From: Verrucomicrobiota bacterium | Lineage (GTDB): Bacteria; Verrucomicrobiota; Verrucomicrobiia; Opitutales; Opitutaceae | Direction of reading: 5' to 3' | Assembly (NCBI GenBank): GCA_023391285.1 | Contig: JAEWBF010000105.1 | Location: 29,720 to 93,719, forward strand | DNA length: 64,000 nucleotides | In this document: in pieces, positions 25,595-36,500 of the stretch | Layout: the number at the start of each line of letters is the position of its first letter | Position numbering within the stretch: the first letter of the stretch is position 1 | The notes under the pieces: model-generated | What the model saw: only the letters and a program-made list of their open reading frames with translations | Told to the model about the DNA's origin: nothing | Databases searched by the model: none | Translations under genes and position numbers: made by a program

Positions 25595-27583
25595 TTAGAG
25601 CGATTGCGCCGCCGCGACCACCGCTTCGACCGTCACGCCGAGTTCCTTGAAGATCACCGGCGCCGGCGCGCTGAGGCCAAACCGATCGATGCCGATCACC
25701 TTGCCATCGAGTCCGACGTATTTCGACCAGAGTCCCGTCACGCCTGCTTCGACCGCGACGCGCTTGCGGCACGAGGTCGGCAACACGCTTTCGCGATAAT
25801 CCGCCGGCTGGCGGTCGAAGCGGAAGAACGACGGCATCGAAACCACCCGCACGCCCGCACCGAGCTGCTTGGCCGCAGCCATCGCGAGCTGCAGTTCGCT
25901 GCCGCTCGACAAGATGATGTGCGTGAGCTCAGCCGTCTCGCGCAACGCGATGTAGCCGCCCTTCAACACGCCCGTGCGGCGGAGCTGCACATCGATATCG
26001 TTCAACTGCGGCAGCGCCTGCCGCGTGAGCGCGAGCAAGGTCGGGCCATCCGTCCGCTCCATCGCCGCCGCAAAAGCACCCGCGGTCTCTTCCGGGTCCG
26101 CCGGACGGATCACATCGAGATTCGGAATGATGCGAAGACCCGTGACGGTTTCCACCGGCTGGTGCGTCGGACCATCTTCGCCCACGCCGATCGAATCGTG
26201 CGTGTAGACATAAACCACCGGCAGCTTCGCCAGGGCGGCGAGGCGCATCGAGGGACGCGAGTAGTCGGCAAACACGAGGAACGTCGCGACGCTCGGGCGG
26301 AAGAGTCCGTCATAAGCGACACCGTTCGCGATCGCGGCCATGCCGTGCTCGCGAATGCCGAAGCGGATGTTGCGGCCCGCGCGATTGCTCGCGTCGAAGT
26401 CCTTGTCGGCGGCGATGTAGTTCAGCGTCGAACCGTAAAGATCGGCGCTGCCGCCGATGAGCAGCGGCATTTCCGCCGCGATCGGCTGAAGCACGTCGCG
26501 GCCCGCGGCGCGCGTCGCGAGTTTGGCATCGGCCGGGAACGTCGGAATTTTTTCGAGCAGCGCGGCGGCGCTCGGCGCATTCTGCGCGGCATCGAGCAGC
26601 GCGGCCTTGTCGGCATTCGCTTCGCGCCAGGCCTTGTAGGCCTTGTGCCACTTGTTGCACTGGCGAACGAGGCGCGCCTTGTGGTTCGCGAAATACGCCC
26701 GCACGTCGTCGCTGACGAAGAAATGTTGGTCAGCCGGAAGCTCGAGGCCGGCGCGAGCGCCTTCGGCGAACTTCGCCCCACCCTCGCCGTGGCCCTTCGC
26801 GGTGCCGGCGACTTCGGGAATGCCGCGCGCGATCTGCGTCTTCGCAATGATCAGCTGCGGCTTTCCGCTCTTCGTTTTCTTCGCTTTGTTGAACGCCTTC
26901 AGGAACGCCACCATGTCGTGGCCGTCGACCGTCTGCACGTCCCAGCCGATCGCCTTGAAGCGCGCGGCCGTGTTCTCGCTCTGCGTCTTGTCCGCCATCG
27001 CGTCGAGCGTCACGTCGTTCGCGTCGTAAATCAGAATCAGATTATCGAGCTTCTGATGTCCGGCGAAGGAGATGGCCTCCAGCGCGACGCCTTCCTGCAT
27101 GCAACCGTCGCCCGCGAGGCAAACGACGTGGTAGTCGAAAATCGGATGCTCCGCCGTGTTGAAGCGCGCCGCGGCCATTTGACCGGCCAGCGCCATGCCG
27201 ACCGCGTTGCCCACGCCTTGTCCGAGCGGACCGGTGGTGCACTCCACGCCGGGCGTCTCATGGAATTCCGGATGTCCCGGCGTGATGCTGTGCAACGAAC
27301 GGAATTTCTTCACCTGCTCGAGCGGCACGTCGTAGCCGCTGAGATGCAACCAGCCGTAAAGAAACATGCTGCCGTGTCCGGCGGAGAGAATGAAACGATC
27401 GCGATTGATCCAGCGCGGACGCTCCGGGTTGTGCTGCAACGCGTGGCCGAAAAGCACCGCGCCGATTTCCGCGGCGCCGAGCGGAAGTCCAAGATGCCCG
27501 GACGAACACGCGTGCACGGCGTCGATGGCGAGCCCGCGGGCCTGGTTCGCAGCTTTGGCGAGGAGGTTAGTTTGAAGCGTCAT
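25595..27583 (-). CDS. tkt: Transketolase
   Basis: Thiamine diphosphate enzyme of the pentose phosphate pathway that moves two-carbon units between sugar phosphates; it also makes erythrose 4-phosphate used by DAHP synthase. 662 residues, the usual length. Visible motifs: [19 protein letters not shown], the TPP motif [16 protein letters not shown] with [11 protein letters not shown], the catalytic HGHGEGG-like [24 protein letters not shown] with the catalytic Glu, and [18 protein letters not shown]. Start ATG 27583; upstream codons are not conserved. Single-gene unit with its own terminator. Confidence 0.96.
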   Translation of the reverse strand: MTLQTNLLAKAANQARGLAIDAVHACSSGHLGLPLGAAEIGAVLFGHALQHNPERPRWINRDRFILSAGHGSMFLYGWLHLSGYDVPLEQVKKFRSLHSITPGHPEFHETPGVECTTGPLGQGVGNAVGMALAGQMAAARFNTAEHPIFDYHVVCLAGDGCMQEGVALEAISFAGHQKLDNLILIYDANDVTLDAMADKTQSENTAARFKAIGWDVQTVDGHDMVAFLKAFNKAKKTKSGKPQLIIAKTQIARGIPEVAGTAKGHGEGGAKFAEGARAGLELPADQHFFVSDDVRAYFANHKARLVRQCNKWHKAYKAWREANADKAALLDAAQNAPSAAALLEKIPTFPADAKLATRAAGRDVLQPIAAEMPLLIGGSADLYGSTLNYIAADKDFDASNRAGRNIRFGIREHGMAAIANGVAYDGLFRPSVATFLVFADYSRPSMRLAALAKLPVVYVYTHDSIGVGEDGPTHQPVETVTGLRIIPNLDVIRPADPEETAGAFAAAMERTDGPTLLALTRQALPQLNDIDVQLRRTGVLKGGYIALRETAELTHIILSSGSELQLAMAAAKQLGAGVRVVSMPSFFRFDRQPADYRESVLPTSCRKRVAVEAGVTGLWSKYVGLDGKVIGIDRFGLSAPAPVIFKELGVTVEAVVAAAQSL

Positions 27584-27716
27584 GATATAAGAAGGGTTAG
27601 GACTAGGCCGCGGCCCGTTATGCGGGAAGGCAAAAATCCACGTTGTGACAGCGTTGCCGCCCGGGCAAACCGCCCGCGCAGTCATTCTATAGAACGCCTC
27701 CCGCGAACCTGTGAAA

Positions 27717-27736
27717 GCGCGGTGCCTTCACCGCGC
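27717..27736. repeat. Perfect 8-bp hairpin between tkt and manC
   Basis: GCGCGGTG, loop CCTT, CACCGCGC. On the minus strand it lies 40 bases after the mannose-1-phosphate guanylyltransferase stop and is followed by TTTC, so it may be a weak terminator for that gene. Confidence 0.5.
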
Positions 27737-27776
27737 AATTCAACCGGAAGCCCCTCGGCAACGAACGGCTATCACC

Positions 27777-28844
27777 TCACACCATTTCCTTGGGCAACAT
27801 CGGCATGAGCTTCTTGATGTCCTGCACGGCATCCCGATGGCAAACGAGCACCGCATCCGGCGTCTCCACCACGACGAGATCCTGAACACCCACCAGCGCA
27901 ACCACCCGGCCATTGCTGATCGCGATGTTTTTCTGGGCGTTCACGCCAAGGACCAAACCGCGCACCGCATTGCCGGATTCATCGGCGGGCAGATGCGGCG
28001 GGAGCGACGTCCACATGCCCACATCGTCCCAATCGTATTCCGCCAAAATCGTCTCCACGACGGCCGCTTTTTCCATGATCGCGTAGTCGACGGAAATTTT
28101 CGGCAGCGTGGGAAAGCGTTCGGCCAGGTAAGCCGTCGAATCGCTCGCGGGAAACTCCCGCACGAATTTCGCCAGCTCGGGCGCATGCTTCTCCGCTTCC
28201 GCGAGAAACGCATTTACCCGCCACATGAACATGCCGGCATTCCACGCATAATCACCGCTCGCGACGTATTTCTCGGCGGTGGCGATGTCCGGTTTTTCGA
28301 CAAACCGCCGCACGCGACGCACCGTGCCAAGCTCCGCCGTGCGCGCGAGCTCCTCGCCCATTTCGAGATAGCCGAATCCAGGCGACGGATACGAGGGCTT
28401 GATCGCAAAGGTCAGCAGCGCGTCCGTCGTCGAAGCGCGCGCTAGCGCGGCGGCGAGCTGGTTCGCGAGTCGTCCCGCGTTGCGAATCAGATGATCCGCC
28501 GGCAGCAGCGCCATGACGGCATTCGCATTGCGTGCCCGCACCAGCCCGGTCGCGAGCGCCGCGGCCGGCGCCGTGTCGCGCTTCGCGGGTTCGGCGACGA
28601 TTTGCTCGGGCGCGAGAAACGACAGCGCTTCACGCGCGGCAGCCAGTTGCACTTCGTTCGTGAGCACGAAGATGTTTGCTCGCGGCACCACGCCTTCGAG
28701 CCGGCGAACGGTTTCCTCGAGCATCGTTCGCTCGGAAAAAAGCTTCAGCAGGTGCTTCGGCGTGCGCTGGCGACTCATCGGCCAGAAGCGCTCGCCGCTG
28801 CCGCCGGCCATGATGCAAACGTAGGCGTTCGGATTCTCGGTCAT
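27777..28844 (-). CDS. manC: Mannose-1-phosphate guanylyltransferase
   Basis: Makes GDP-mannose from mannose 1-phosphate and GTP for polysaccharide or LPS synthesis. 355 residues, the length of single-function enzymes; the isomerase (cupin) domain of bifunctional ManC/AlgA is absent. The nucleotidyltransferase motif AGGSGERFWPMSRQRTPKHLL is at residues 13-33, with LLPADHLI, FVEKPDIATAEKYV and the metal or sugar-site NAGMFMWRV. Start ATG 28844. Transcribed alone between tkt and the oxidoreductase gene. Confidence 0.93.
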   Translation of the reverse strand: MTENPNAYVCIMAGGSGERFWPMSRQRTPKHLLKLFSERTMLEETVRRLEGVVPRANIFVLTNEVQLAAAREALSFLAPEQIVAEPAKRDTAPAAALATGLVRARNANAVMALLPADHLIRNAGRLANQLAAALARASTTDALLTFAIKPSYPSPGFGYLEMGEELARTAELGTVRRVRRFVEKPDIATAEKYVASGDYAWNAGMFMWRVNAFLAEAEKHAPELAKFVREFPASDSTAYLAERFPTLPKISVDYAIMEKAAVVETILAEYDWDDVGMWTSLPPHLPADESGNAVRGLVLGVNAQKNIAISNGRVVALVGVQDLVVVETPDAVLVCHRDAVQDIKKLMPMLPKEMV

Positions 28845-28941
28845 TTGAATGTGCGTGATTGAAACTCGCCGAATGTCACGGCGAAGCCGGAAAGGCCAAG
28901 CCTTAACACGAAAACCAGCACCCGGTTCCCCGCATCGGGGT

Positions 28942-29940
28942 TTACGTCACCCGCACCACAATCTTCCCGAACTGCCCGCCCCGCTCCATCAAGGCAAACG
29001 CGTCCGCCGCGCGCGCGATGGGAATCACGTCACTGACGACCGGCTTGATCCCGTGCTGCGCCACGTAATTTATCAGCGCCCACCAGTCCGCCGGCGAACC
29101 CATCGTCGTGCCAAGCAGTGACAATTGCCGCCAGAACACTTTGCGCATCGGCAACAGCGGCGGATTTCCGCGGGTCGCGCCGAAAAAAACAATCCGCCCG
29201 CCCGGCGCCGCGAGATCGATCAACGATTCGAATCCGGGCCCGCCCGCACTATCGACAATCACATCGAAACCGCCGGCACGTTTCGCGAGATCCGCCGCCC
29301 ATCCGTCCTCCGTGTAATTCGCCCCGCCTTTCGCCCCCAGCGCGATCGCGCGCTCGATTTTTTCCGGCGAACTCGACGTCACCCAAACCTCCGCCGCATG
29401 CGCGACGGCGAACTGCAACGCAAACAACGCCACCCCGCCGCCAATCCCGGTAATCAACACCTTCTCTCGCGCATGCAACTGCGCCCGCGTCGACACCGCC
29501 CGCCACGCAGTCAGCCCCGCCAACGGCAGCGCTGCCGCTTCTTCCCACGACAGGTGCGCGGGTTTCTCCGCGAGTTGCCCCACCGGGATCGCGATTTGCT
29601 CCGCTAGTGTGCCATCGCGCGGGAGCCCGAGAATCGAAAACGTCGACGCCGACTGCGCGCGATCATCCTCTCCCCATCCAAACGCCGGATAGATGATCAC
29701 TTCGCGACCAATCCACGCCCGATCGCCGCCCTCCCCGACGGCCGTAACCACCCCCGCGCCATCCGACCCCGGAATGCACGGCCATTTCAGCCCGGCATAC
29801 TGGCCGGCCTTGATCCAAACATCCCGATGGTTCAGCGCGGCCGCGCGAATCTCGACGACCGCTTCACCGGCCGCAGGCGCCGGCGCCGGCACATCGGCGA
29901 TTTCGAGTTGGTTGATTCCATTGAGTCGAACAGCGCGCAT
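28942..29940 (-). CDS. Quinone oxidoreductase-like medium-chain dehydrogenase
   Basis: 332 residues of the zinc-free quinone reductase branch of the MDR superfamily. The N-terminal GroES-like domain contains ALNHRDVWIKAGQY and IPGSDGAGVVTAVGEG; the Rossmann domain has VLITGIGGGVALFALQFAVAHAAEV. No catalytic Cys/His zinc set (GHE motif) is present. GIKPVVSDVIPIARAADAFALMERGGQFGKIVV is the usual C-terminus. Likely NAD(P)H-dependent reduction of quinones or enones; substrate unknown. ATG at 29940 is chosen over an upstream start that would run into the inverted repeat at 29948. Confidence 0.85.
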   Translation of the reverse strand: MRAVRLNGINQLEIADVPAPAPAAGEAVVEIRAAALNHRDVWIKAGQYAGLKWPCIPGSDGAGVVTAVGEGGDRAWIGREVIIYPAFGWGEDDRAQSASTFSILGLPRDGTLAEQIAIPVGQLAEKPAHLSWEEAAALPLAGLTAWRAVSTRAQLHAREKVLITGIGGGVALFALQFAVAHAAEVWVTSSSPEKIERAIALGAKGGANYTEDGWAADLAKRAGGFDVIVDSAGGPGFESLIDLAAPGGRIVFFGATRGNPPLLPMRKVFWRQLSLLGTTMGSPADWWALINYVAQHGIKPVVSDVIPIARAADAFALMERGGQFGKIVVRVT

Positions 29941-29947
29941 GATCGAA

Positions 29948-30060
29948 GGAAGTATGAAGTAACAAGTATCAAGTAACAAGAGGAGCAAGCGGCAAGGCGC
30001 GCATCAAGCGATGCGATCGCCTCCCTTCTTGTTACTTGTCCCTTGATCCTTGTTACTTCC
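29948..30060. repeat. Inverted repeat built from AGTAACAAG words
   Basis: Left arm 29948-29980 and right arm 30028-30060 are imperfect 33-base inverses, both composed of AAGTAACAAG and ATCAAG words; the inner ends are identical (AAGTAACAAG / CTTGTTACTT). The spacer is 47 bases. It lies between two divergent genes and reaches the start of the pseudouridine synthase gene. Confidence 0.75.
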
Positions 30061-30065
30061 GATCC

Positions 30066-30632
30066 GTGCTCCTCGCCTTTCACAAACCCTACGGCGTCCT
30101 CTCGCAATTCACCCCCGAACCCGGTTCGCGCTGGCGCACGCTCGCCGAATTCGCTCTGCCAAAAAACGTCTACGCGCTCGGGCGCCTCGATGCCGATTCG
30201 GAAGGTTTGCTGCTCTTCAGCGACGAGCCGGGTGTGAACTCCGATCTGCTCGATCCCGCACGCGGACATCGCCGTGAGTATTGGGCACAGATCGAACGCA
30301 TTCCGGACGAGGCTGCGCTAACGAAGCTCGAGCGCGGCATCAGGATCGGCGACTACACCACGCGCCCCTGCCGCATTCGACGCCTCGATTCCGCGCCCTC
30401 GCTTCCGCCGCGCGATCCTCCCATCCGGTTCCGCAAGAACGTTTCCGACTGCTGGCTCTCGCTCGAACTCACCGAAGGCAAAAACCGCCAAGTCCGTCGC
30501 ATGTCGGCCGCGATCGGTCACCCGACGTTGCGGCTCGTCCGCGTGCGCATCGGCGACTTCATGCTGGGCGAGCTCGCACCCGGAAAATGGCGCGAGCTCA
30601 CCGCGCAGGAACGCGCATCCGTATTCAAGTGA
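30066..30632 (+). CDS. Pseudouridine synthase, RluE-like (no S4 domain)
   Basis: 188 residues from GTG 30066. It starts LLAFHKPYGVLSQFTPEPGSRW, the usual RluE-type start, and carries the catalytic block YALGRLDADSEGLLLFSDE with the nucleophilic Asp. GKNRQVRRMSAAIGHPTLRLVRVRIG is the second family motif. It lacks the S4 domain seen in the homologue at 7013, which fits RluE (23S rRNA U2457 in E. coli). A longer start at TTG 30036 lies inside the inverted repeat and is less likely. Followed by a GC-rich hairpin. Confidence 0.9.
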   Translation: MLLAFHKPYGVLSQFTPEPGSRWRTLAEFALPKNVYALGRLDADSEGLLLFSDEPGVNSDLLDPARGHRREYWAQIERIPDEAALTKLERGIRIGDYTTRPCRIRRLDSAPSLPPRDPPIRFRKNVSDCWLSLELTEGKNRQVRRMSAAIGHPTLRLVRVRIGDFMLGELAPGKWRELTAQERASVFK

Positions 30633-30640
30633 TGCGGCAA

Positions 30641-30660
30641 TGCGGCGCTTCGGTCCGCAC
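30641..30660. repeat. Hairpin after the RluE-like gene
   Basis: TGCGGCGCTTCGGTCCGCA: TGCGG/CCGCA arms, closely related to the GTAG element at 40491 (GTGCGGCGCTTCAGCCCGCAC). The GTAG foot is replaced by GCAA here. Confidence 0.5.
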
Positions 30661-30668
30661 GCGTGTTC

Positions 30669-31766
<1,098 letters not shown>

Positions 31767-31844
31767 TCAGGGCCGCGCGCCGCCTTCGTCACCCCACGCA
31801 ACGAGGACAACGAGACTCACTAGAATCAGCATTAGGAGAATCAT
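31767..31844 (-). CDS. Candidate 25-residue membrane peptide
   Basis: A short frame from ATG 31844 to TGA 31767 encoding MILLMLILVSLVVLVAWGDE plus five residues: one strongly hydrophobic helix and a short polar tail. It starts 15 bases after the stop of the outer-membrane efflux gene of operon 2, on the same strand. Small single-helix proteins often accompany transporters. No good Shine-Dalgarno is visible, so it may be chance. Confidence 0.35.
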   Translation of the reverse strand: MILLMLILVSLVVLVAWGDEGGARP

Positions 31845-31859
31845 GGCGGCAAATGCAGT

Positions 31860-33296
31860 TTAGCGGGACGCGAATCCAGGCTTCGGCGGAATGGCGTGCC
31901 ACCCGCCGCCAAGCGCCTTGATCAACGCGACGCGTGCATTCGCCCGCTGCGCCGCAAGTTGCGCCTCCGAGCGTTCGAGCGCGTGCACACTGCGCTGAGC
32001 GTCGATCACTTCGAGATAAGAAACAAAGCCGGCGTCGTAGCGCGTCTGCGCCCGCGTCGCCGTTCGTCTCGCCGCTTCGAGCGCGCGTTCGTGTGCGGCC
32101 GTCTGCTCTCCCAGCAGCTTCGTCGCGGTCAACGCATCCTGGACCTCGCGGAACGCGATCAGCACGCGTTGGCGAAACTCCGCCACCGCTTCTTCGTAAG
32201 CAGCCCGGCTGCGCTCCAGGTTCGCGCGATTGCGTCCGCCTTGAAAGATCGGGAGATAAAGCCGCGGTCCGATCGACCACATGCGCGAGTCGGAATCGAA
32301 CAAACGATCGATGTCGCCACTCGCCTGCCCCGCGAAACCGGTGAGCGAAATCGCCGGAAAGAACGCCGCTTTCGCCACCCCGATGCGCGCGTTTGCCGCC
32401 GCGAGCGCTCGCTCCGCCGCTGCGATGTCAGGCCGGCGTTCCAACAGTTCGGAAGGAAGTCCCACCGGAATTTCGGGCGCCACCATCGCGCGCAACGCGA
32501 TCTCCAGCTTGAACGAACTCGCCGGTTCTCCCACCAGCACGGCGAGCGCGTTGAGCACCGCCGCGCGTTGACGCGCAAGCGCCGCGTGCTCCGTTTCGGT
32601 CACCGCCAACTCCGTCTCGGCTCGCGCCAGATCGAGATCCGCCGCCGTGCCGCTTCGCAAGCGCGCCGCGATCAAATCGACCGCGCGACGACGCAACGCG
32701 AGCGTGTCGCGCACCGATGCGAGTTCCTGCTCGAGCGCGATCAGCGCGAAGTAGTTCGTCGCGACGTCCGCCGTCAGCGCCAGCTTGACGGACTCGAACG
32801 CCGCGGCGTTCGCCTCGACTTCCGCGCGAGCGCCTTCGTTGAGGCGTCGCACGCGGCCGAAAAAATCGATTTCCCAACTCGCCTCGATCGGCACGCGATA
32901 AGTCGTCGCAAGCTCATTCGGGAAGACATTGTCCGTCGTCGTGGAGTTGCGCTCGCGGCTCGCACTCGCACCCACGGCCAGCTGCGGCCAATACGCACCG
33001 CGCGCCAGCCCCGCCGCCGCGCGCGCCTGCATCACGCGCGCCGCCGCCGCGCGCAGATCCTGATTGGCGTCCAGCGCGCGCAACTCGAGTTCGTCGAGTG
33101 TTGAATCGTTGAAGACCGTCCACCATTCGCCGCGGGCAAACGCATCCGAAGGCGTGGCCGTTTTCCACGTGCCGAAATTGTCGGCGTCGCGGTAGGCGTC
33201 GGGCGCAGCGACATCGGGCTGCACGTAATCGGGGCCAACGCTCGGCCAGGCGAGCGCGACGGGCAATGAGGCGAGAAAAAATGCGAGTGTTTTCAT
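31860..33296 (-). CDS. NodT-type outer membrane efflux protein (operon 2)
   Basis: Outer-membrane channel of the second RND system, 478 residues. The start of the mature region, VGPDYVQPDVAAPDAYRDAD, and WWTVFNDSTLDELELRALDANQDLRAA are diagnostic of the NodT/OprM family, and AYWPQLAVGASASRERN, LPSELLERRPDIAAAERAL and YDAGFVSYLEVIDAQRSVH complete the two repeats. NodT proteins are normally lipoproteins with Cys just before VGPDY; here the segment reads ALAWPSVGPDY, with no Cys. Start ATG 33296. Last large gene of operon 2. Confidence 0.93.
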   Translation of the reverse strand: MKTLAFFLASLPVALAWPSVGPDYVQPDVAAPDAYRDADNFGTWKTATPSDAFARGEWWTVFNDSTLDELELRALDANQDLRAAAARVMQARAAAGLARGAYWPQLAVGASASRERNSTTTDNVFPNELATTYRVPIEASWEIDFFGRVRRLNEGARAEVEANAAAFESVKLALTADVATNYFALIALEQELASVRDTLALRRRAVDLIAARLRSGTAADLDLARAETELAVTETEHAALARQRAAVLNALAVLVGEPASSFKLEIALRAMVAPEIPVGLPSELLERRPDIAAAERALAAANARIGVAKAAFFPAISLTGFAGQASGDIDRLFDSDSRMWSIGPRLYLPIFQGGRNRANLERSRAAYEEAVAEFRQRVLIAFREVQDALTATKLLGEQTAAHERALEAARRTATRAQTRYDAGFVSYLEVIDAQRSVHALERSEAQLAAQRANARVALIKALGGGWHAIPPKPGFASR

Positions 33297-33324
33297 AGAT
33301 GAGAATGTAGGCCGCGCGCGGCGT

Positions 33325-33522
33325 TCAGGGGTTGCGAGAGGAAGCGATCAGCCGCCCGAACGGCGCCGAGACGACGAAACTCAGGGTCTCGGTCCCGGGA
33401 TTTCCCCGGCCCAGTCCGGCGTTCGATAGATGTCCGATGCGCAGAGGCGGCGTCTCGTCGAGTTCGCCGACATCGCTCGCTACGACGCGGCGAATCGATG
33501 CGAAACGAATAGTCCTCTTCAT
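33325..33522 (-). CDS. Small protein between pump and outer membrane genes
   Basis: 65 residues from ATG 33522, preceded by GGAGG seven bases upstream, a good ribosome binding site. It fills the gap between the pump stop (33549) and the NodT-type gene start (33296), on the same strand. The sequence (MKRTIRFASIRRVVASDVGE...) is basic at the start and has no recognised domain or membrane helix. Function unknown; the start signal and position are the only support. Confidence 0.5.
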   Translation of the reverse strand: MKRTIRFASIRRVVASDVGELDETPPLRIGHLSNAGLGRGNPGTETLSFVVSAPFGRLIASSRNP

Positions 33523-33548
33523 GACTCGTCCTCCGGATTCGTTAGGGC

Positions 33549-36500
33549 TCAAGCGTGCTGCGGAACCAATTGCTGCGTGGCCGGAGCCGGCTTCCGAACG
33601 CCGAGCTTCTCGAGCACCACGTAGAAGACGGGCGTGAGAAAGAGCCCGAAGAACGTGACGCCGATCATCCCCGAAAACACCGCGACGCCCATCGCCCGCC
33701 GCATCTCGGCGCCCGCGCCCGTGCTGATGACGAGCGGAAACACACCCGCGATGAACGCAATCGACGTCATCAAAATCGGCCGCAACCGCAGGCGCGCGGC
33801 ATCGAGCGCGGCGTCGACGATCGAGGCGCCTTCCTCGCGACGCTTGAGCGCAAACTCGACGATCAGGATCGCGTTCTTCGCCGCGAGTCCGATGAGCACG
33901 ATCAGACCGATCTGCGTGAAGACATTGTTCTCACCGCGCGTGAGCCACAAACCCACCATCGCGGAGAAGAGCGCCATCGGCACGATCAGGATCACCGCAA
34001 AGGGAAGCCGGAAGCTCTCGTATTGCGCCGCGAGCACAAGAAACACGAGCAGGATGCTCAGCGGGTAAACCCAGAGTCCCGCGTTGCCGGCGAGGATCTT
34101 TTGAAACGTGAGTTCAGTCCACTCCAGCGCGAAGCCTTTCGGCAGATGTTCGTCGGCGAGTTCCTGCATGAGCGCCTCGGCCTGGCCTGAGCTGAATCCA
34201 GGCGCGGGCGCGGCATTGATCTCGGCCGCGGGATAACCGTTGTAGCGCATCACGCGTTCCGGTCCGTAACTCTCGCGCACGTCGACCAGCGAGCCGAGCG
34301 GCACAAGTTCACCGCGGTTATTGCGCGTCTTGAGCCGGGTGATGTCGTCGGGCGAGTCGCGAAACTCGGCGTCTGCTTGCGCGATCACCTGATACGTCCG
34401 GCCGAAGCGGTTGAAATCGTTCACGTAAAGCGAACCGAGATTGATCTGCATCGTCTCGAAAACGTTTTGGAGCGGCACGCCTTGTGTCTTCGCTTTCACG
34501 CGATCCACGTCCGCTTCGAGCTGCGGCGTGTTGATCGTAAAGCTGGAGAACATCCCAGTGAGGCCCGGGCTCTCATACGCTTTTCCGATCAGCGTCTGCG
34601 TGGCGCCGTAAAGTGCGTCGAGGCCGAGATCCGCGCGGTCCTCCACATAGAGCTTGAAGCCGCCCGTCTGACCCAGCCCCATTACCGGTGGCGGCGGGAA
34701 GATCGCGACGAACGCATCCTGGATCTCACCGAATTGCCGCTGCAGCTCCGCCGTGATGGCGTTGCCCGAAAGCTCGGGGGATTTGCGATCCTCGAACGGT
34801 TTGAGTCCGACGAACACAATCCCGCTGTTGGTCGAATTCGTGAATCCGTTGATCGACAAACCGGGAAACGCGATCGCGTTCGCCACGCCGGGATGCGCGA
34901 GCGCGAGTTCGCTCATGCGCCGAATCACGTCATCCGTGCGATCGAGCGAGGCGGCCGACGGCAGTTGCGCGAAAGCGATCAGGTATTGCTTATCCTGTGA
35001 CGGCACGAAGCCGGTCGGAATCGACTTGAACGAAAAACCCGTGAACGCGAGCAGGCCCGCATAAACGACGAGCGCGATCGCAGAGACGCGAATGAGCCGC
35101 GCCACGCCCTGCGAGTATTTTTGCGCCGACCATTCGAAGAAGCGGTTGAACGGACGGAAAAACCAACCGAGCGCGCGATCGAGCAAGCGTGTAACGACAT
35201 CCTTCGGCGCGTGATGATCGCGCAACAGCAACGCGCTGAGCGCCGGCGAAAGTGTGAGCGAGTTGAACGCCGATATGACCGTCGAGATCGCGATCGTGAT
35301 CGCGAACTGCTTGTAGAATTGTCCCGTGAGGCCGGTGATGAACGCCGTCGGAATAAACACCGCCGAAAGCACGAGCGCCGTCGCAACGATCGGCCCCGTT
35401 ACTTCTCGCATGGCCTGACGCGTCGCTTCGAACGGCGTCTTCCCGAGCGCAATGTTTCGCTCGACGTTTTCGACCACCACAATCGCGTCGTCGACGACGA
35501 TGCCGATTGCGAGCACCAGGCCGAACAACGAGAGCGCGTTGATCGAGAAACCCAACGCCTGCATCACGGCAAACGTTCCCACGAGCGACACAGGCACCGC
35601 GGCGAGCGGGATGATGGACGCGCGCCAAGTTTGAAGAAACAGGATGACGACAATCACCACGAGCGCGATCGCCTCCAGCAGCGTCTTCACGACCGCCTTG
35701 ATCGAATCGCGGACGAAGATCGTGGGATCGTAGACGATGTTGTAGTCGAGTCCGTCGGGAAAATTCGCCTTCAGTTCGGCCATGGTGGCGCGCACCGCAT
35801 CCGAGGTCGCGATGGCGTTGGAACCCGGCAACTGCGCGATGGGCAGCGCGACCGCGGTCTGGTTGTTGAGCAGCGAACGCAGCGCGTAGTCGGACGCGCC
35901 GAGTTCGATCCGAGCGACGTCGCGAAGTTGCACGCGTTCACCGTTCGCTCCGGTTTTCACGACGATCTCGCCAAACTCTTCCTCGGTGGCCAGACGACCG
36001 CGCGTGTTGATCAGAAGTTCGGTGTCGGTCGAGCGCGATAGCGGTTGCTGGCCGACGGCGCCCGCGGCGACTTGGACGTTCTGCTCACGAATCGCGGCCA
36101 CCACGTCCGAGGCCGTCAGGCCTTTCGCAGTGACCTTGTTGGGGTCGAGCCATACGCGCATCGCATAATCACCCGAACCGAAAATCCGCACGTCCCCTAC
36201 TCCGTCCAATCGCGCGAGCACATCCCGCACCTGCAGCGTCGCATAATTCCGCACGTAGATGTCGTCGTAGCGGCCATCGGGCGAGAAGAGATGCACGACC
36301 ATCAGCAGGTCGGGCGATGTTTTCTGCGTGGTGACCCCGAGCCGCCGAACTTCTTCGGGCAATTTCGGCAGCGCTTGCGCGACGCGGTTCTGCACCTGCA
36401 CTTGCGCGTTATCGAGATCCGTGCCAAGCGCGAAGGTGATGGTGAGCGTCATCACGCCGTCGCTCGTCGCCTGCGAAAACATGTAGAGCGAGTGCTCGAC

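Noticed and set aside
7013..30632. The two pseudouridine synthases (7013 and 30066) as a recent duplication
   Set aside because: They differ in domain content (S4 domain present only in the first) and in sequence; they are standard paralogues.
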